A DNA stretch of 64,000 bases from a virus: positions 1 through 64,000 of IMG/VR virus record IMGVR_UViG_3300030104_005504. One strand, given 5' to 3'. Within the stretch, counting starts at the first letter, position 1, and the number at the start of each line of letters is the position of its first letter. This document shows, piece after piece, positions 37,572 to 47,309 of the stretch. The notes below the pieces were generated by a model. The model saw only the letters and a list, made by a program, of their open reading frames with translations, was not told the DNA's origin and did not search any database. The position numbers and the translations under genes were made by a program.

Positions 37572-37633
37572 ATTAATATATATTTTACTATAATATAGTT
37601 ACATAATAAAGTGAAAGGTTAGCCCTTAAATAA

Positions 37634-37662
37634 AAATAGCCACTCCTTTCGGGTGGCTATTT
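37634..37662 (-). terminator. Rho-independent terminator downstream of head gene
   Basis: On the minus strand, AAATAGCCAC (37662-37653 read leftwards) pairs with GTGGCTATTT (37643-37634), followed by T-rich sequence (TTATTTA). It lies between the 280-aa gene (ending 37681) and the CGCNKRK gene, so it could separate head and tail transcription. Confidence 0.75.
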
Positions 37663-37680
37663 CTATCAGTTAAAAGATTA

Positions 37681-38523
37681 TTAATTTAATCTCTTTTCTA
37701 TATTTGAATATATTTCCATACCTTCGTCAGTTTTAAACCATTGTGCTAACGCAGAATACGGATGCTCATCAAATGGGACAGTCATTAACTTTTTGTCGTT
37801 TGAAGCCCACATAAAATGTCTTTGATCACTTGATAATTTTAATATTCTAGCTTCAGTAGCTTTAATACCAAAATTTCTAAGTTGGATATTTTCATCATTA
37901 GCTAGTTCTATGAATAACTTAGGATTTTTCTTAGCAAATAGTAATAAATCTCTTTTTAATTCTTTAGAACTCATACTAGATACCTTAGATCCGCTTTCTA
38001 CTCTCATTATAGATTCAGCCATATTAATATCCATATTCATAGCCGCATTTAAAGCTTTTAATTCTTGTTCTATAATATCAACTTGATTTGCAGCTTGAAC
38101 TTTTGGTTTTAATTCAACCCAAGTTTTACCAGCTTGTGGATGGTATTTAGACATAAGTTTTTGAAGATTAACCTTATTCTTCTTAACATGTAATATTCCT
38201 GATCTAAATATAATGTGAGATAATCTTTGATCACCTTTCATTTCATCTACAAAAACTGTTCTTTGATTTTCACAGTATTTCAATTCTCTTTCGTAACCCT
38301 TTTCTTCATCAAACCAATATATATTTGTAGCTTTAATAGATTTGCTTAGTGGTTTTGTACCATTTCTTAACACGTAAGTTCTATCTTTTATTTCCCATTC
38401 ATCTCTCTTTGGTTTGGGTTTAACTTCTTTTACTTTAGGAGTTTCAACCACCGGTTCTTCCATAACAACCGTTTCTTCAACTACAGGTTCTTCAACTATA
38501 GTTTCTTTCTTTTTCTTTGCCAT
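37681..38523 (-). CDS. Head-region protein with acidic N-terminal tail
   Basis: A 280-aa protein. The first ~40 residues are Val/Glu/Lys low complexity ('ETIVEEPVVEETVVMEEPVV'). The rest is a helical domain ('LKRDLLLFAKKNPKLFIELA', 'DEHPYSALAQWFKTDEG'). It sits between the capsid and the ring genes, and its own terminators bracket it. It may be a head completion or packaged protein. No family recognised. Confidence 0.55.
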   Translation of the reverse strand: MAKKKKETIVEEPVVEETVVMEEPVVETPKVKEVKPKPKRDEWEIKDRTYVLRNGTKPLSKSIKATNIYWFDEEKGYERELKYCENQRTVFVDEMKGDQRLSHIIFRSGILHVKKNKVNLQKLMSKYHPQAGKTWVELKPKVQAANQVDIIEQELKALNAAMNMDINMAESIMRVESGSKVSSMSSKELKRDLLLFAKKNPKLFIELANDENIQLRNFGIKATEARILKLSSDQRHFMWASNDKKLMTVPFDEHPYSALAQWFKTDEGMEIYSNIEKRLN

Positions 38524-38552
38524 AATATAATATAATAAAAATTAATAAAAAA

Positions 38553-38579
38553 ATAGAGGCAGCATTTAGCTGCCCCTAT
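38553..38579 (-). terminator. Terminator downstream of major capsid gene
   Basis: GGCAGC (38558-38563) and GCTGCC (38569-38574) form a stem with a short loop. On the minus strand it is followed by CTATTTTTTTATT. It lies between the capsid stop (38593) and the next gene. A terminator after the capsid gene is a common way to boost capsid over downstream products. Confidence 0.75.
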
Positions 38580-38592
38580 CTTCAACTAAGTA

Positions 38593-40053
38593 CTAGTTCA
38601 ATAACATAAAGTTATTAGCACCTTGTACAACCATGCATCTTTCTGATAAGAAGTTAACTTGCATTGCATCTAATTTAGATGTAACTGCACCAACAGATCC
38701 AGTGATCCAAGTCTTCATTCTTCTACTCTCCATTTGAGAAGCTCTATAACGAACGTGTAGGAAAGGTCTTTTCATATTCTTTCCTAAACTTTCATCATAA
38801 ACCGAAGAAACACCAGCAGGTACCATTATACCTCTAATGTCTTCACCAGCAGTAGCAGCAGCATTAATACCACCTCTAGTAGCCAAGTCATTTAGATATT
38901 TCCAATCGGATTTGTAGAAGTCATAAGAACCTCTTCTAAATCCTGAGAAACCTAAGTTTAATGCCATATCTTCGTCGTTGTCAAATACTCCATAAGAAGT
39001 ACCACCAGCTCCGTAAGAATTCATTGAAGCAAGCATATCGTCTATTGCAAGAGCAGTTGCTCTGTTTACAAACATCATGTTTTCTTCGATAGCACCATTC
39101 TTATCAAACTCAGCTAAGATAGCATCAAATTCAGCTAAATCAGTAGCAGCGTTAACACCTGTTACACCAGATGACTGATGTCCTCTAGTTTTAACAGCTG
39201 AGAATAAACCTTCTGTACCAACCAAACCGTTAGCACCACCTAAAATAGTAGAATCATCATGAGCTTTTTCAGACTCAATACATACCATTTCTAAGTAATC
39301 AGAGAAACGAGCTCTTGTATCACCCTCTGCTTTTAGATACCAGTAGTAACCATTTTGTCCGTCTTCACCGCTTACTTCAACCCAACCGATTTGTGCAGCA
39401 TCAGATCCCGATACTTCGTATAAATCTTTTAATATAATTGGCTTGTTAGTAAAAGTTGTGAACGAAGGTTCGTTAGCAGCGCTTCTACCATCTGTTCCTT
39501 TGCTAAATTCAGATCCAAATACTAATATAGTACAAGTGTCATCACCATCAACAAAATTCATATTAGTTAAGTGAGCTGCGCCATAAGGTAGAACTGTTAT
39601 ATAGTTATTTGACGATGTTGCGCCACTACCTGATGAATCTAAATCAACAGCCGTTACACGACCAGTTACTGTTTGACCACCACCAGCTAATAGTACCATA
39701 TCACCAACTCTTATTCCATGACTTGTTCCTAACGTAAACGCCGATCCACTTTCATCGATATCGTTGGTAATTTTTACTAAACTTGTTGCAGCAGTTTGAA
39801 TTTCACATTTATAAGATAGATGTAATCTACCTTGTTCTGACCAAATAACTTGATCAGCTGACATAGCTTCTTCTGCACCTACTTGAGCAAGAAAACCTGA
39901 GATAGTTCTTTTACCGAACACCTCAGCTTCTTTCTCCATTAAGTCTGGAAGATACTGTGCCGCCCATCCAGAGTTCTGGATGTCTAAGTAATTATCAGAT
40001 AAAGTTGCTTGTACTGAAGCAGCTCTAGTCTGAGATCCTGGAGTAATTGCCAT
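38593..40053 (-). CDS. Major capsid protein
   Basis: A 486-aa protein right after the scaffold-like gene and before the ring genes. The N-terminus ('ATLSDNYLDIQNSGWAAQYL', 'LMEKEAEVFGKRTISGFLAQ') and the balanced alpha/beta composition without low complexity fit an HK97-fold capsid of the crAss/Cellulophaga podovirus type. 'MRRPFLHVRYRASQMESRRM'-like Arg-rich C-terminal text is typical of the group (actual string KRPFLHVRYRASQMESRRM). Position and length are the main support; cleavage is not visible. Confidence 0.8.
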   Translation of the reverse strand: MAITPGSQTRAASVQATLSDNYLDIQNSGWAAQYLPDLMEKEAEVFGKRTISGFLAQVGAEEAMSADQVIWSEQGRLHLSYKCEIQTAATSLVKITNDIDESGSAFTLGTSHGIRVGDMVLLAGGGQTVTGRVTAVDLDSSGSGATSSNNYITVLPYGAAHLTNMNFVDGDDTCTILVFGSEFSKGTDGRSAANEPSFTTFTNKPIILKDLYEVSGSDAAQIGWVEVSGEDGQNGYYWYLKAEGDTRARFSDYLEMVCIESEKAHDDSTILGGANGLVGTEGLFSAVKTRGHQSSGVTGVNAATDLAEFDAILAEFDKNGAIEENMMFVNRATALAIDDMLASMNSYGAGGTSYGVFDNDEDMALNLGFSGFRRGSYDFYKSDWKYLNDLATRGGINAAATAGEDIRGIMVPAGVSSVYDESLGKNMKRPFLHVRYRASQMESRRMKTWITGSVGAVTSKLDAMQVNFLSERCMVVQGANNFMLLN

Positions 40054-40075
40054 AATTAATTTGTTTTAAATATTT

Positions 40076-41311
40076 TTAATTCTTTTTTCTAATTTTAAAG
40101 GATCTATTTTTTATATCAGAAGAAGTATTACCCAGCACTCTATACTTAACACCCCCAACATTTGTTTCGCCGTGAGTTTGTCTAGGTTCAAGATTAATAT
40201 TTTTATCTTTAGCAACTCTTGTTTTAATCGCGTCAGCTTTACCTTGTTCATAAAAATGACTAGCAATAGCATCAGCATTCATAGCGGTAAATAAAGATTT
40301 GTGATAACCTTTAGCGTCTTCAATAGTTGAATTATCTTCACTAACAAATTTGTTAACGAAATTATTAATATCACTTTGATTAGCTTTTACTTTATCAACA
40401 TCTTTAACATTAAACCGATATTTCTTATCTCCAACATTGTATTCAAAACCTTTGAATTCTTTATTAAAAACATTATCAGTTTTTTGCTTGAACTTTAATT
40501 TACTTGCTTCAGATAATTTCTTCTGTTCTTCAGATTCCTTATTGTATCTATTAAAAAAATCAATAGCCTTTTGTTGATCTTGGGTCAACTTTGACCCAGC
40601 TTTGATATCTTCATAGTATTTAGACTTTTGCCCGTCTAGATAGGCTTTAGCCTCGGCAACTTGCTCTTTTAAGGCTATTTTCTTTTTACGTATTGCTCTT
40701 TCGTCGTCTACATCTTCATCCACACCAAATGTGTCTTCTAATAAGAAGCCTCTTTCTTCAGCTGTTAAATGAGATTTAGTAGCTCTATAGTATTCATCTA
40801 ATACTTCAGAGTCGTCCATTTTAGTTACGTCTCTATTTAGTTTCACGTAGTCTTGTATGTCACCACCTGTTTCATCCATAAAGTCTATTAACTTTTGTAT
40901 ATTTTCTGGAAGTGGTTTTCCAGTTGTCTCTGATTCTGCTATAGCTTCTTCTATTTTTTCTTCAACAACTTCAGGTTCTTTAAGATCCTCCATCGTGATT
41001 TCTTCTATAACAGGTTGTTCTTCTTCTTTAGTTTCCTCTACTATTTCTTCCTTAACTTCTTCAACAACTTCACTTTCTTTTTCTTCAACTACGTCATTAT
41101 TTTCTTCTACGGATTGCTCCTCAACTTCTTCACTTTGATCTGGTAGTGGTTTACTTAAATCTACTTTAACAACACTATCGTCGCCAGCACTTGCAAACTT
41201 AGATTTAAATTGTCCCTTTTCGTCTCGTGGTTGCTCCGCTTTATTTTCTACAACCTCTTCAGTGGGTTGCTCAGTGACTTCTTCAATCACATCTTTATTT
41301 TCTTCTGCCAT
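40076..41311 (-). CDS. Scaffold-like head assembly protein
   Basis: A 411-aa, very acidic Glu/Val-rich N-terminal half ('EEVTEQPTEEVVENKAEQPR', 'KEEIVEETKEEEQPV'), then helical coiled coil ('KEQVAEAKAYLDGQKSKYYE'). This is typical of scaffolding proteins between portal and capsid. It includes 'RDEKGQFKSKFA', a segment often found in phage scaffold-like proteins. Confidence 0.75.
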   Translation of the reverse strand: MAEENKDVIEEVTEQPTEEVVENKAEQPRDEKGQFKSKFASAGDDSVVKVDLSKPLPDQSEEVEEQSVEENNDVVEEKESEVVEEVKEEIVEETKEEEQPVIEEITMEDLKEPEVVEEKIEEAIAESETTGKPLPENIQKLIDFMDETGGDIQDYVKLNRDVTKMDDSEVLDEYYRATKSHLTAEERGFLLEDTFGVDEDVDDERAIRKKKIALKEQVAEAKAYLDGQKSKYYEDIKAGSKLTQDQQKAIDFFNRYNKESEEQKKLSEASKLKFKQKTDNVFNKEFKGFEYNVGDKKYRFNVKDVDKVKANQSDINNFVNKFVSEDNSTIEDAKGYHKSLFTAMNADAIASHFYEQGKADAIKTRVAKDKNINLEPRQTHGETNVGGVKYRVLGNTSSDIKNRSFKIRKKN

Positions 41312-41345
41312 AATAAAATTTTATAAAATATTAAAAATTAGGTGA

Positions 41346-43739
41346 TTACAAGTTTAAACCAGCATCTCCCGTTAGTATATCATTACCTGATGATTCAAAT
41401 TTATTAAGAGAATTACCCTTATTTCTTTGATCTATCATATCTTTTTGATGAGCAGCCTGTCTGTCTACTCTATCATCTTTTCTATCTTCTCTTTTAGATT
41501 CGTTACGTTCTGTAATCTCTCTTTCCATTCCTTTTAATTGAGAGTTTAACTCAAACTCTAATTGCATTAATTCTTTCTTAGATTGAACTTCTTCTTGTAG
41601 ATATTTTATTTTTAACTCATTTTTTGTTTGCTCTAATTGAGCATCGGTTTGAGCTTTAGCTTGATTCTTTTGAACCTCCATTTGAGCAGCTGCCTGTTGT
41701 TGTTGAGCATTTGCTTGAGCTTGAGCTTGAATATTTTGTTGCTGTATCTGCTGATCTCTTTGCAGTTTATTTTTTCTTTTTATTTTTAATAACTGATTAG
41801 CTAGTTTTATATTTCTAACATCTCTAAGATCAATAGCATCATCTAAGTCAATAGATTTTTGAGCCAACGCTTGTTGTATATTATTTTCTAATATAGCTTT
41901 TTCTTCTTCATCTGGTAGCATTTCTATGAATATACCAAAATCATGAAGATGTAAATTTTTCATTTCTTCTAATGTAGCCACATTATGAGCGCCCACAGCT
42001 TGAATAAAAGCTTCTTTTGTTGGTGAATATTCTACTATATCAGCTATTCTTAGAGATAAGCATTCTGCTGTTTCAGCTGTTAAGTATAACATTGATTGCA
42101 ATATATGTCTAGTAGCTGTATTAGAATTTGCAGCAGCTAGTTTTTGAACACCAACTAAAGCATTAGCGTCAGGCATACTACCATCTCTAGCTTCATTTAA
42201 TCCAGTCACATCCCTTATCATCTGCATGTAATAATTATAAGTTGTAATTAAACTTTGTATCTTATTACCTCCAGCCCCATTTTGTATTTGCTGAATTGGT
42301 ACTTTACCTGGATTTTGATCTCCTTCAGATGTAAAACTTCTACCAATAACACTACCAGTTTGGAAGAACATGTTTAAGGCTTCTTGCGGATTGTAGTTTG
42401 TTCCATTACCAAGATCAACCTCAGCTAAACCATCAGCATCTAAAAATACTCCATCAGGAACCATTCGAGCCATTACTTGTTGCAACTTTAAGTGTGTTAG
42501 TTGAATCATGTCAGCAAAACCAGTTATTCTACCAACAAGAGATTCTATTCTACCCTCATACATTCTAGGTGCTACTATCTGGTAATTCATCTTAACTGAT
42601 TTAAAGTCTGAATCAGATCTCATCATGTTGTCACACATTTTCCATCTTAATAATTTATCACAACCAGGTAAGTAAACTCCTTCATATAAAGTTTCAACAA
42701 CTCTTTCTAATTTACTAAATTCCCCATCCATACTTTCTATAGGTGGATTAAACGTGTCATCTTTTTGTATTACTCTTTCTGCTCCAGTAGATAATTTTTT
42801 TAATTTATAAACATCATTCATGTGAGTCTTGTAATTAAAATATAAAACTTCTATTTTATTTTTATCAGTATCACTTCTATATTTAGCTCTACTTGAAGCT
42901 GTTTGTCCAGAGTTATCTGTTATTTCTTTTATCTCCTCTTCAGTTAAATGTTCAAACTCTTTAACTAATTCATTTATTGGAATCTCTTTTACTTCACCAA
43001 TATAATATATATCATCAAAATACGGTGAATCAGTATGTGACCACACTAAATTAACTGGATCAACGTATTTGCTTTTTGCACCATCAGCCCAATCAAATGT
43101 TGTCTTTGTTGCTGCTATACCTATAGTAGTTAAATCATATAAGCATCTTCTTCTAACAAGATCATAATCACTATTTTCTAATAATACATTTATAGCTTGT
43201 TCTTCAGCTACTTCTACAGCTTGTTTGTATGTAAGTTGCATATGCAATGCTAGTTCCTCTTCTGTATCAGGTAATATGTCTGGATCATTTTCATACAAAT
43301 CTATATCAAAGTTAGCTTTTGCTGCATCAATGAAATCTTTAGCCCTCATATCTCTAAGCATAGATTCCATATACTCTGTTCTTTTGCTTACCCCATAAGA
43401 ATCCTGAGAGAAAGCGTTTATTTCATAGGATCTTTGTGCCATACCATTAACAACAATATCCACGAACTTGGGAATAATAGGAACGGGTTTCCAGTCTAAA
43501 TTTAAATAAGATAAATCACCATTAATAGATAATTCATTTTTATATTTTTGTATTGATTGTTCACCTCTGGCGTACAATCTCAATTGATGAAACTTAGTTA
43601 ATTGATCATCAAATTTAGACGTTGTTCCAGTGAACCATTCTTGTTTTATAGCTTTAGCTACTTTTAAACCATAATCATCACTTAGTTTTTCTAAATCACT
43701 AACTGCTTGTGATGGAAAGTTTATAACAGACTCTGTCAT
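41346..43739 (-). CDS. Portal protein
   Basis: A 797-aa protein between terminase and scaffold. The centre has the portal-type pattern ('LNLDWKPVPIIPKFVDIVVN', 'DAANSNTATRHILQSMLYLT'-like helices). The C-terminus is a long Gln/Ala/Lys coiled coil ('QQQNIQAQAQANAQQQQAAA'), forming the barrel or DNA-contact tail. Length and position match large podoviral portals of the crAss-like and Cellulophaga groups. Its start overlaps the terminase stop by 4 nt. Confidence 0.85.
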   Translation of the reverse strand: MTESVINFPSQAVSDLEKLSDDYGLKVAKAIKQEWFTGTTSKFDDQLTKFHQLRLYARGEQSIQKYKNELSINGDLSYLNLDWKPVPIIPKFVDIVVNGMAQRSYEINAFSQDSYGVSKRTEYMESMLRDMRAKDFIDAAKANFDIDLYENDPDILPDTEEELALHMQLTYKQAVEVAEEQAINVLLENSDYDLVRRRCLYDLTTIGIAATKTTFDWADGAKSKYVDPVNLVWSHTDSPYFDDIYYIGEVKEIPINELVKEFEHLTEEEIKEITDNSGQTASSRAKYRSDTDKNKIEVLYFNYKTHMNDVYKLKKLSTGAERVIQKDDTFNPPIESMDGEFSKLERVVETLYEGVYLPGCDKLLRWKMCDNMMRSDSDFKSVKMNYQIVAPRMYEGRIESLVGRITGFADMIQLTHLKLQQVMARMVPDGVFLDADGLAEVDLGNGTNYNPQEALNMFFQTGSVIGRSFTSEGDQNPGKVPIQQIQNGAGGNKIQSLITTYNYYMQMIRDVTGLNEARDGSMPDANALVGVQKLAAANSNTATRHILQSMLYLTAETAECLSLRIADIVEYSPTKEAFIQAVGAHNVATLEEMKNLHLHDFGIFIEMLPDEEEKAILENNIQQALAQKSIDLDDAIDLRDVRNIKLANQLLKIKRKNKLQRDQQIQQQNIQAQAQANAQQQQAAAQMEVQKNQAKAQTDAQLEQTKNELKIKYLQEEVQSKKELMQLEFELNSQLKGMEREITERNESKREDRKDDRVDRQAAHQKDMIDQRNKGNSLNKFESSGNDILTGDAGLNL

Positions 43740-45970
43740 ACTTTATTCTTTATTATTGTTGATTGAAATCCTTTGTTATTATATTTGGATATATTGAGGT
43801 TTAATTGTGTTGGTTTTTTATCTTGATTTGGTTTATATAAATGTCTATTACAAGCCATTATTGCTAATCCCGAACTTATTGAAGCATCATGTTTAGTTCT
43901 TTTGTTTATATCAAATCTAGACCAATCATTTAGTGTATCATTAAAATACATGTCACCATAACTTCCATCCTCACCTAAACCAACATGGTCGTTAATATAC
44001 ATTTCAATAGCAGCAGCATGAGCCTGTTTTATATCTTCACTTGAGTTTGGTATTCCACCAACTTCTTTTTCTGCAACTGATAGTTTATTCCAAATTTTAT
44101 CTGGTCTATTCATGCTAAATTTTCTATAACCTCTTCTTCTTAGGTAATATAGTAATCTTGGTTTATTGTTCTCCGCTAGTAACGGCATACCATAAAATAC
44201 CAATGCCATTAAAACGTCTTCAAAAAATATCTCAGCTGTTTGAGGTCTAGCTATATATTCTAAAAAGAACGTGTTGGCTGGAGCATCTTCCATTGAAAAT
44301 TTAGTTAAACCGTGTAAAGCTCCTTTCGATCCAGTACCATCAACTGTCCCAGATATATCATATGAGTCACATCCGAAAGCACCCATATGTTCATTGCCTG
44401 GATATTTTACGCCATTTTTTAAAATGACGTTGTTTTGCAATCTTTGACTTGGAACCCAACTTATTTTAAACCTACCGTTTGGATCTGGATTAAAAGTAAC
44501 TTGTGTGTCTTTAACTCCATTAAACCATTGAAAGTTTCCAGTAGTTAATACAGACGAGTTTCTATTTCCTTCGTTATAGTCTATTTGCTCGTATATTTTT
44601 ATAAGATTAAATAAACTATTTTTAGTCTCATCTCTAAAGGCGTGTTCTTCAGTTCTTGGAAACTGACGATAAAATTCATTTAAAGCATCTTGATCATCTT
44701 TCAAACCCTCAGCTTCATTTTCCCAGTGATCTATTACACCATAATCTATATCTACTCCATGGGGATCTTGCTTGTGTCTTTTAGGAGTATCAAACACGGG
44801 TTGTCCATATTCATCAATAAATCCCTCGTAGTTCCATTCCATAGGGATAAACAAAGAATATAATCCTGACTTAGTCTGTCCATTGCGATTTCGTTTTGTG
44901 ACATCTGAATTATAGTATAAATTTTTAAAGTTATCACCTCCTTTATCTAACGCGTTACTTGTACTACCCATCATACATTTGCCTATAATCCTACTACCTA
45001 ATCGTAAACAAGTTTTTGTAACTCTCCAGTTATTTTTTATATTATCAGGTCTCTCCCACTTACCACTTTCATCATGTACTAATAGAGAAAGTTTTTCACC
45101 GTCATAACTATTATCACCTGTATTTTTCCAATCAATAGTAGTATCAAGACCTTCCATATCATCTTGTTCCTCTCTTTCCCTCATTTTTTTACGAGTAAAT
45201 TTTTTAGCAGGAACTCTATACGCTAGTTCAGACTTTGGTCGGTCCATACCATCTTGTATTGGTTTAAAGAAGAATGGATAATTAATACTAATCGGCACCA
45301 CCTTGTCTGTAAACATCTTTTTAGCGTCAGCACCCGTTTTAGATAATATACCAAATCTACTATCACTTGCTAGTGTTGCTTGATGTACTGTTTCAGCTGA
45401 ACTCATAAAAGAAAAACCAGAACGTCTATTTTTTAAATAACACATTCCATAACTTCTATTATCAGCTTTGCAACCTTCCCAAAATATAAAGAATAATCTA
45501 TTCGCCTCTCTAAAGTCAGGAGCACCAACATCAATTTTACTCCACTGTAAATACATGTAGTGAGTTCCCGTTATGTATGTTGGTTTACCATTGTTCATAA
45601 ACCAAAAACCCTCCTCTCTTCTTCTAAACTCTTCATCTATATATCCATAGTGTTTCTCTTTAAAATCATCAGGATACTCTTGCCAATCAAATACAGTTTT
45701 AATTCTTTTAAACTCAGGATTAGTTGGAAACTGTCTCCATTTCTGTTCCGATTTATTTTTACTACAAGAGTATACTTCTTTTGGTTGTTTTGGTAGTGCT
45801 ATTCTAAAACCTTGTATTTCAAGTATTTCACCTATCATACCCGTTTTAGATATCACCACAATATCATTTTCCTTGTTATAACCGTATTTCCATTTTTTAG
45901 ATTTGTTAAGTCTTTTAATGGTATTTAATTTTATAGGCTCTACAACCTTATATAATGTTTGTTTATACAT
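43736..45970 (-). CDS. terL: Terminase large subunit
   Basis: A 744-aa packaging ATPase/nuclease. The ATPase part has 'MYLQWSKIDVGAPDFREANR', a Walker-A-like 'KNRRSGFSFMS' and a Walker B in 'KLSLLVHDESG'. The nuclease part has acidic metal sites in 'GCDSYDISGTVDGTGSKG' and in the C-terminal 'RTKHDASISSGLAIMAC'. It packages DNA through the portal encoded next door. Confidence 0.9.
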   Translation of the reverse strand: MYKQTLYKVVEPIKLNTIKRLNKSKKWKYGYNKENDIVVISKTGMIGEILEIQGFRIALPKQPKEVYSCSKNKSEQKWRQFPTNPEFKRIKTVFDWQEYPDDFKEKHYGYIDEEFRRREEGFWFMNNGKPTYITGTHYMYLQWSKIDVGAPDFREANRLFFIFWEGCKADNRSYGMCYLKNRRSGFSFMSSAETVHQATLASDSRFGILSKTGADAKKMFTDKVVPISINYPFFFKPIQDGMDRPKSELAYRVPAKKFTRKKMREREEQDDMEGLDTTIDWKNTGDNSYDGEKLSLLVHDESGKWERPDNIKNNWRVTKTCLRLGSRIIGKCMMGSTSNALDKGGDNFKNLYYNSDVTKRNRNGQTKSGLYSLFIPMEWNYEGFIDEYGQPVFDTPKRHKQDPHGVDIDYGVIDHWENEAEGLKDDQDALNEFYRQFPRTEEHAFRDETKNSLFNLIKIYEQIDYNEGNRNSSVLTTGNFQWFNGVKDTQVTFNPDPNGRFKISWVPSQRLQNNVILKNGVKYPGNEHMGAFGCDSYDISGTVDGTGSKGALHGLTKFSMEDAPANTFFLEYIARPQTAEIFFEDVLMALVFYGMPLLAENNKPRLLYYLRRRGYRKFSMNRPDKIWNKLSVAEKEVGGIPNSSEDIKQAHAAAIEMYINDHVGLGEDGSYGDMYFNDTLNDWSRFDINKRTKHDASISSGLAIMACNRHLYKPNQDKKPTQLNLNISKYNNKGFQSTIIKNKV

Positions 45971-46245
45971 TATTTAGATCTCCCTTCTGCGAATCCTTTA
46001 AAAGCAGTTTTCTTTTCTTCTTCTATCGGTCTTCCCTCAAGCATTGCTTCTTCCTCGTGAATCCTATTTAATATTTCAAAAGCATCGAATATAGCTAACT
46101 TCTTTGTAGCTGCTGCATTCTTTAATCTATCAGCTGATATATCTTCGTCTGAATCAACTATTTCTTCTCTAGCAACTTTAATTAGTTCTTCAACCGCCTT
46201 GTGCCCAGCTTGGATTATATTCTTCTTCGTTTCCTTGATATTCAT
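45970..46245 (-). CDS. terS: Terminase small subunit-like protein
   Basis: A 91-aa helical protein immediately upstream of terL. 'AGHKAVEELIKVAREEI' and 'DISADRLKNAAATKKLAIFD' followed by 'AFEILNRIHEEE' match the small-subunit-like proteins seen before terL in related phages. Its start lies 56 nt inside the preceding gene; no better internal ATG exists before residue ~65. Confidence 0.65.
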   Translation of the reverse strand: MNIKETKKNIIQAGHKAVEELIKVAREEIVDSDEDISADRLKNAAATKKLAIFDAFEILNRIHEEEAMLEGRPIEEEKKTAFKGFAEGRSK

Positions 46246-46768
46246 ATTTAATTGTAATAAATTTATTCATAACCCTATACAATCTCTCTCCGTTGATAAC
46301 AAACTCATATTCACTACCTGGACGAAATCCAATAAGTTCTCTTTTGTTAAATGTTCCATCAGAATACTTAATAATACCTACTAATGGTCTTTCTTCTTCA
46401 ATATTAAAATTATCATTACTTTCTAAAGGTTTAACGAAACTATAACCAGGCATAGCTTTTCTGTTATATAAAAATATTTGATCTTCAGTAACTAGATACT
46501 GATCTTCTTTCCAATAAGATCTACTATTTTTCTCTCTACCTTTAACATCATGCCATCTTCTAAAAATATTATGATGCACTATTACTTCATCACCCACATT
46601 AATAGGTGATTGAAATAATAGTGGAGTAGCGATTACTTTTGCTAATCTATTTACATACTGATGATTGAATACTTCAGTATTAAGTATAAGTTCTTTTTCA
46701 CCAACTTTTGTAGAGTTATTATATCTTTGGCCTATTGGTGATACTATAAAATCTTTATAAGCTTTCAT
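46190..46768 (-). CDS. Protein with possible GroES-like fold
   Basis: A 192-aa protein. The middle ('VNRLAKVIATPLLFQSPINV', 'GDEVIVHHNIFR', then 'QYLVTEDQIFLYNR') follows the beta-barrel pattern of 10-kDa co-chaperonins: a 'VGDxV' turn and a final 'ED' strand. It carries a C-terminal extension ('RLYRVMNKFITIKYEYQG'). It overlaps the terS start. Whether it works with the phage GroEL at 50983-52551 or is just a barrel is unknown. Confidence 0.5.
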   Translation of the reverse strand: MKAYKDFIVSPIGQRYNNSTKVGEKELILNTEVFNHQYVNRLAKVIATPLLFQSPINVGDEVIVHHNIFRRWHDVKGREKNSRSYWKEDQYLVTEDQIFLYNRKAMPGYSFVKPLESNDNFNIEEERPLVGIIKYSDGTFNKRELIGFRPGSEYEFVINGERLYRVMNKFITIKYEYQGNEEEYNPSWAQGG

Positions 46769-46992
46769 TAGTACTCTAAGTTATACTCAATTGATATAGC
46801 CATGTTTTTATTAAAATCTTTCCAAGGTATAACTACTTCTCCTTTTCTAATATAAATACAGTATTTATCTTCTTCTTCTATTATATCACAGATTTGATGC
46901 CCGCCGTAAACCTCTTGATCTACAGCGTAGTGCATCGAATCGTTTTTGTAGTCTTTACCTATAGTTATCTTTCTAATGATATTACTTTTCAT
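46768..46992 (-). CDS. 74-aa hypothetical protein
   Basis: A small beta-rich protein ('SNIIRKITIGKDYKNDSMHY', 'KYCIYIRKGEVVIPWKDFNK'). It is packed between the coiled-coil gene and the GroES-like gene with small overlaps. No family recognised. Confidence 0.55.
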   Translation of the reverse strand: MKSNIIRKITIGKDYKNDSMHYAVDQEVYGGHQICDIIEEEDKYCIYIRKGEVVIPWKDFNKNMAISIEYNLEY

Positions 46993-47272
46993 CTTTATTG
47001 TCCTCTTCTTCTTTAGGCCAATTTATTGTTCCATCTTGTAAGTTAACATCAAAAGTTCCATACTCTTTTTTTAATGTATCCTGAAAAACACTTATTCTAT
47101 CTTGAGTCATTGTGAACCTATGTAGTAATTCGTGTTTTTGTGTTGATATTTTACCTATGTTAAATTGAATAGTATTTATAGCATTTACTAAATTTTGCAT
47201 ATGCTGTAAATGTTCATCTGAAATTTTTTCTGCTTTTACTTTTAATTCAACTTCTTTTTCTTTATTTGCCAT
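46982..47272 (-). CDS. 96-aa coiled-coil protein
   Basis: A Lys/Glu-rich helical protein ('LQHMQNLVNAINTIQFNIGK', 'ISVFQDTLKKEYGT') ending in a short acidic tail. Similar short coiled-coil proteins are found near terminase genes in marine phages. Its role is unknown; it could be an assembly factor. Confidence 0.55.
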   Translation of the reverse strand: MANKEKEVELKVKAEKISDEHLQHMQNLVNAINTIQFNIGKISTQKHELLHRFTMTQDRISVFQDTLKKEYGTFDVNLQDGTINWPKEEEDNKDEK

Positions 47273-47309
47273 TTTATTTAATTTTATTTAGTTATTGTTT
47301 AGTTATTGT

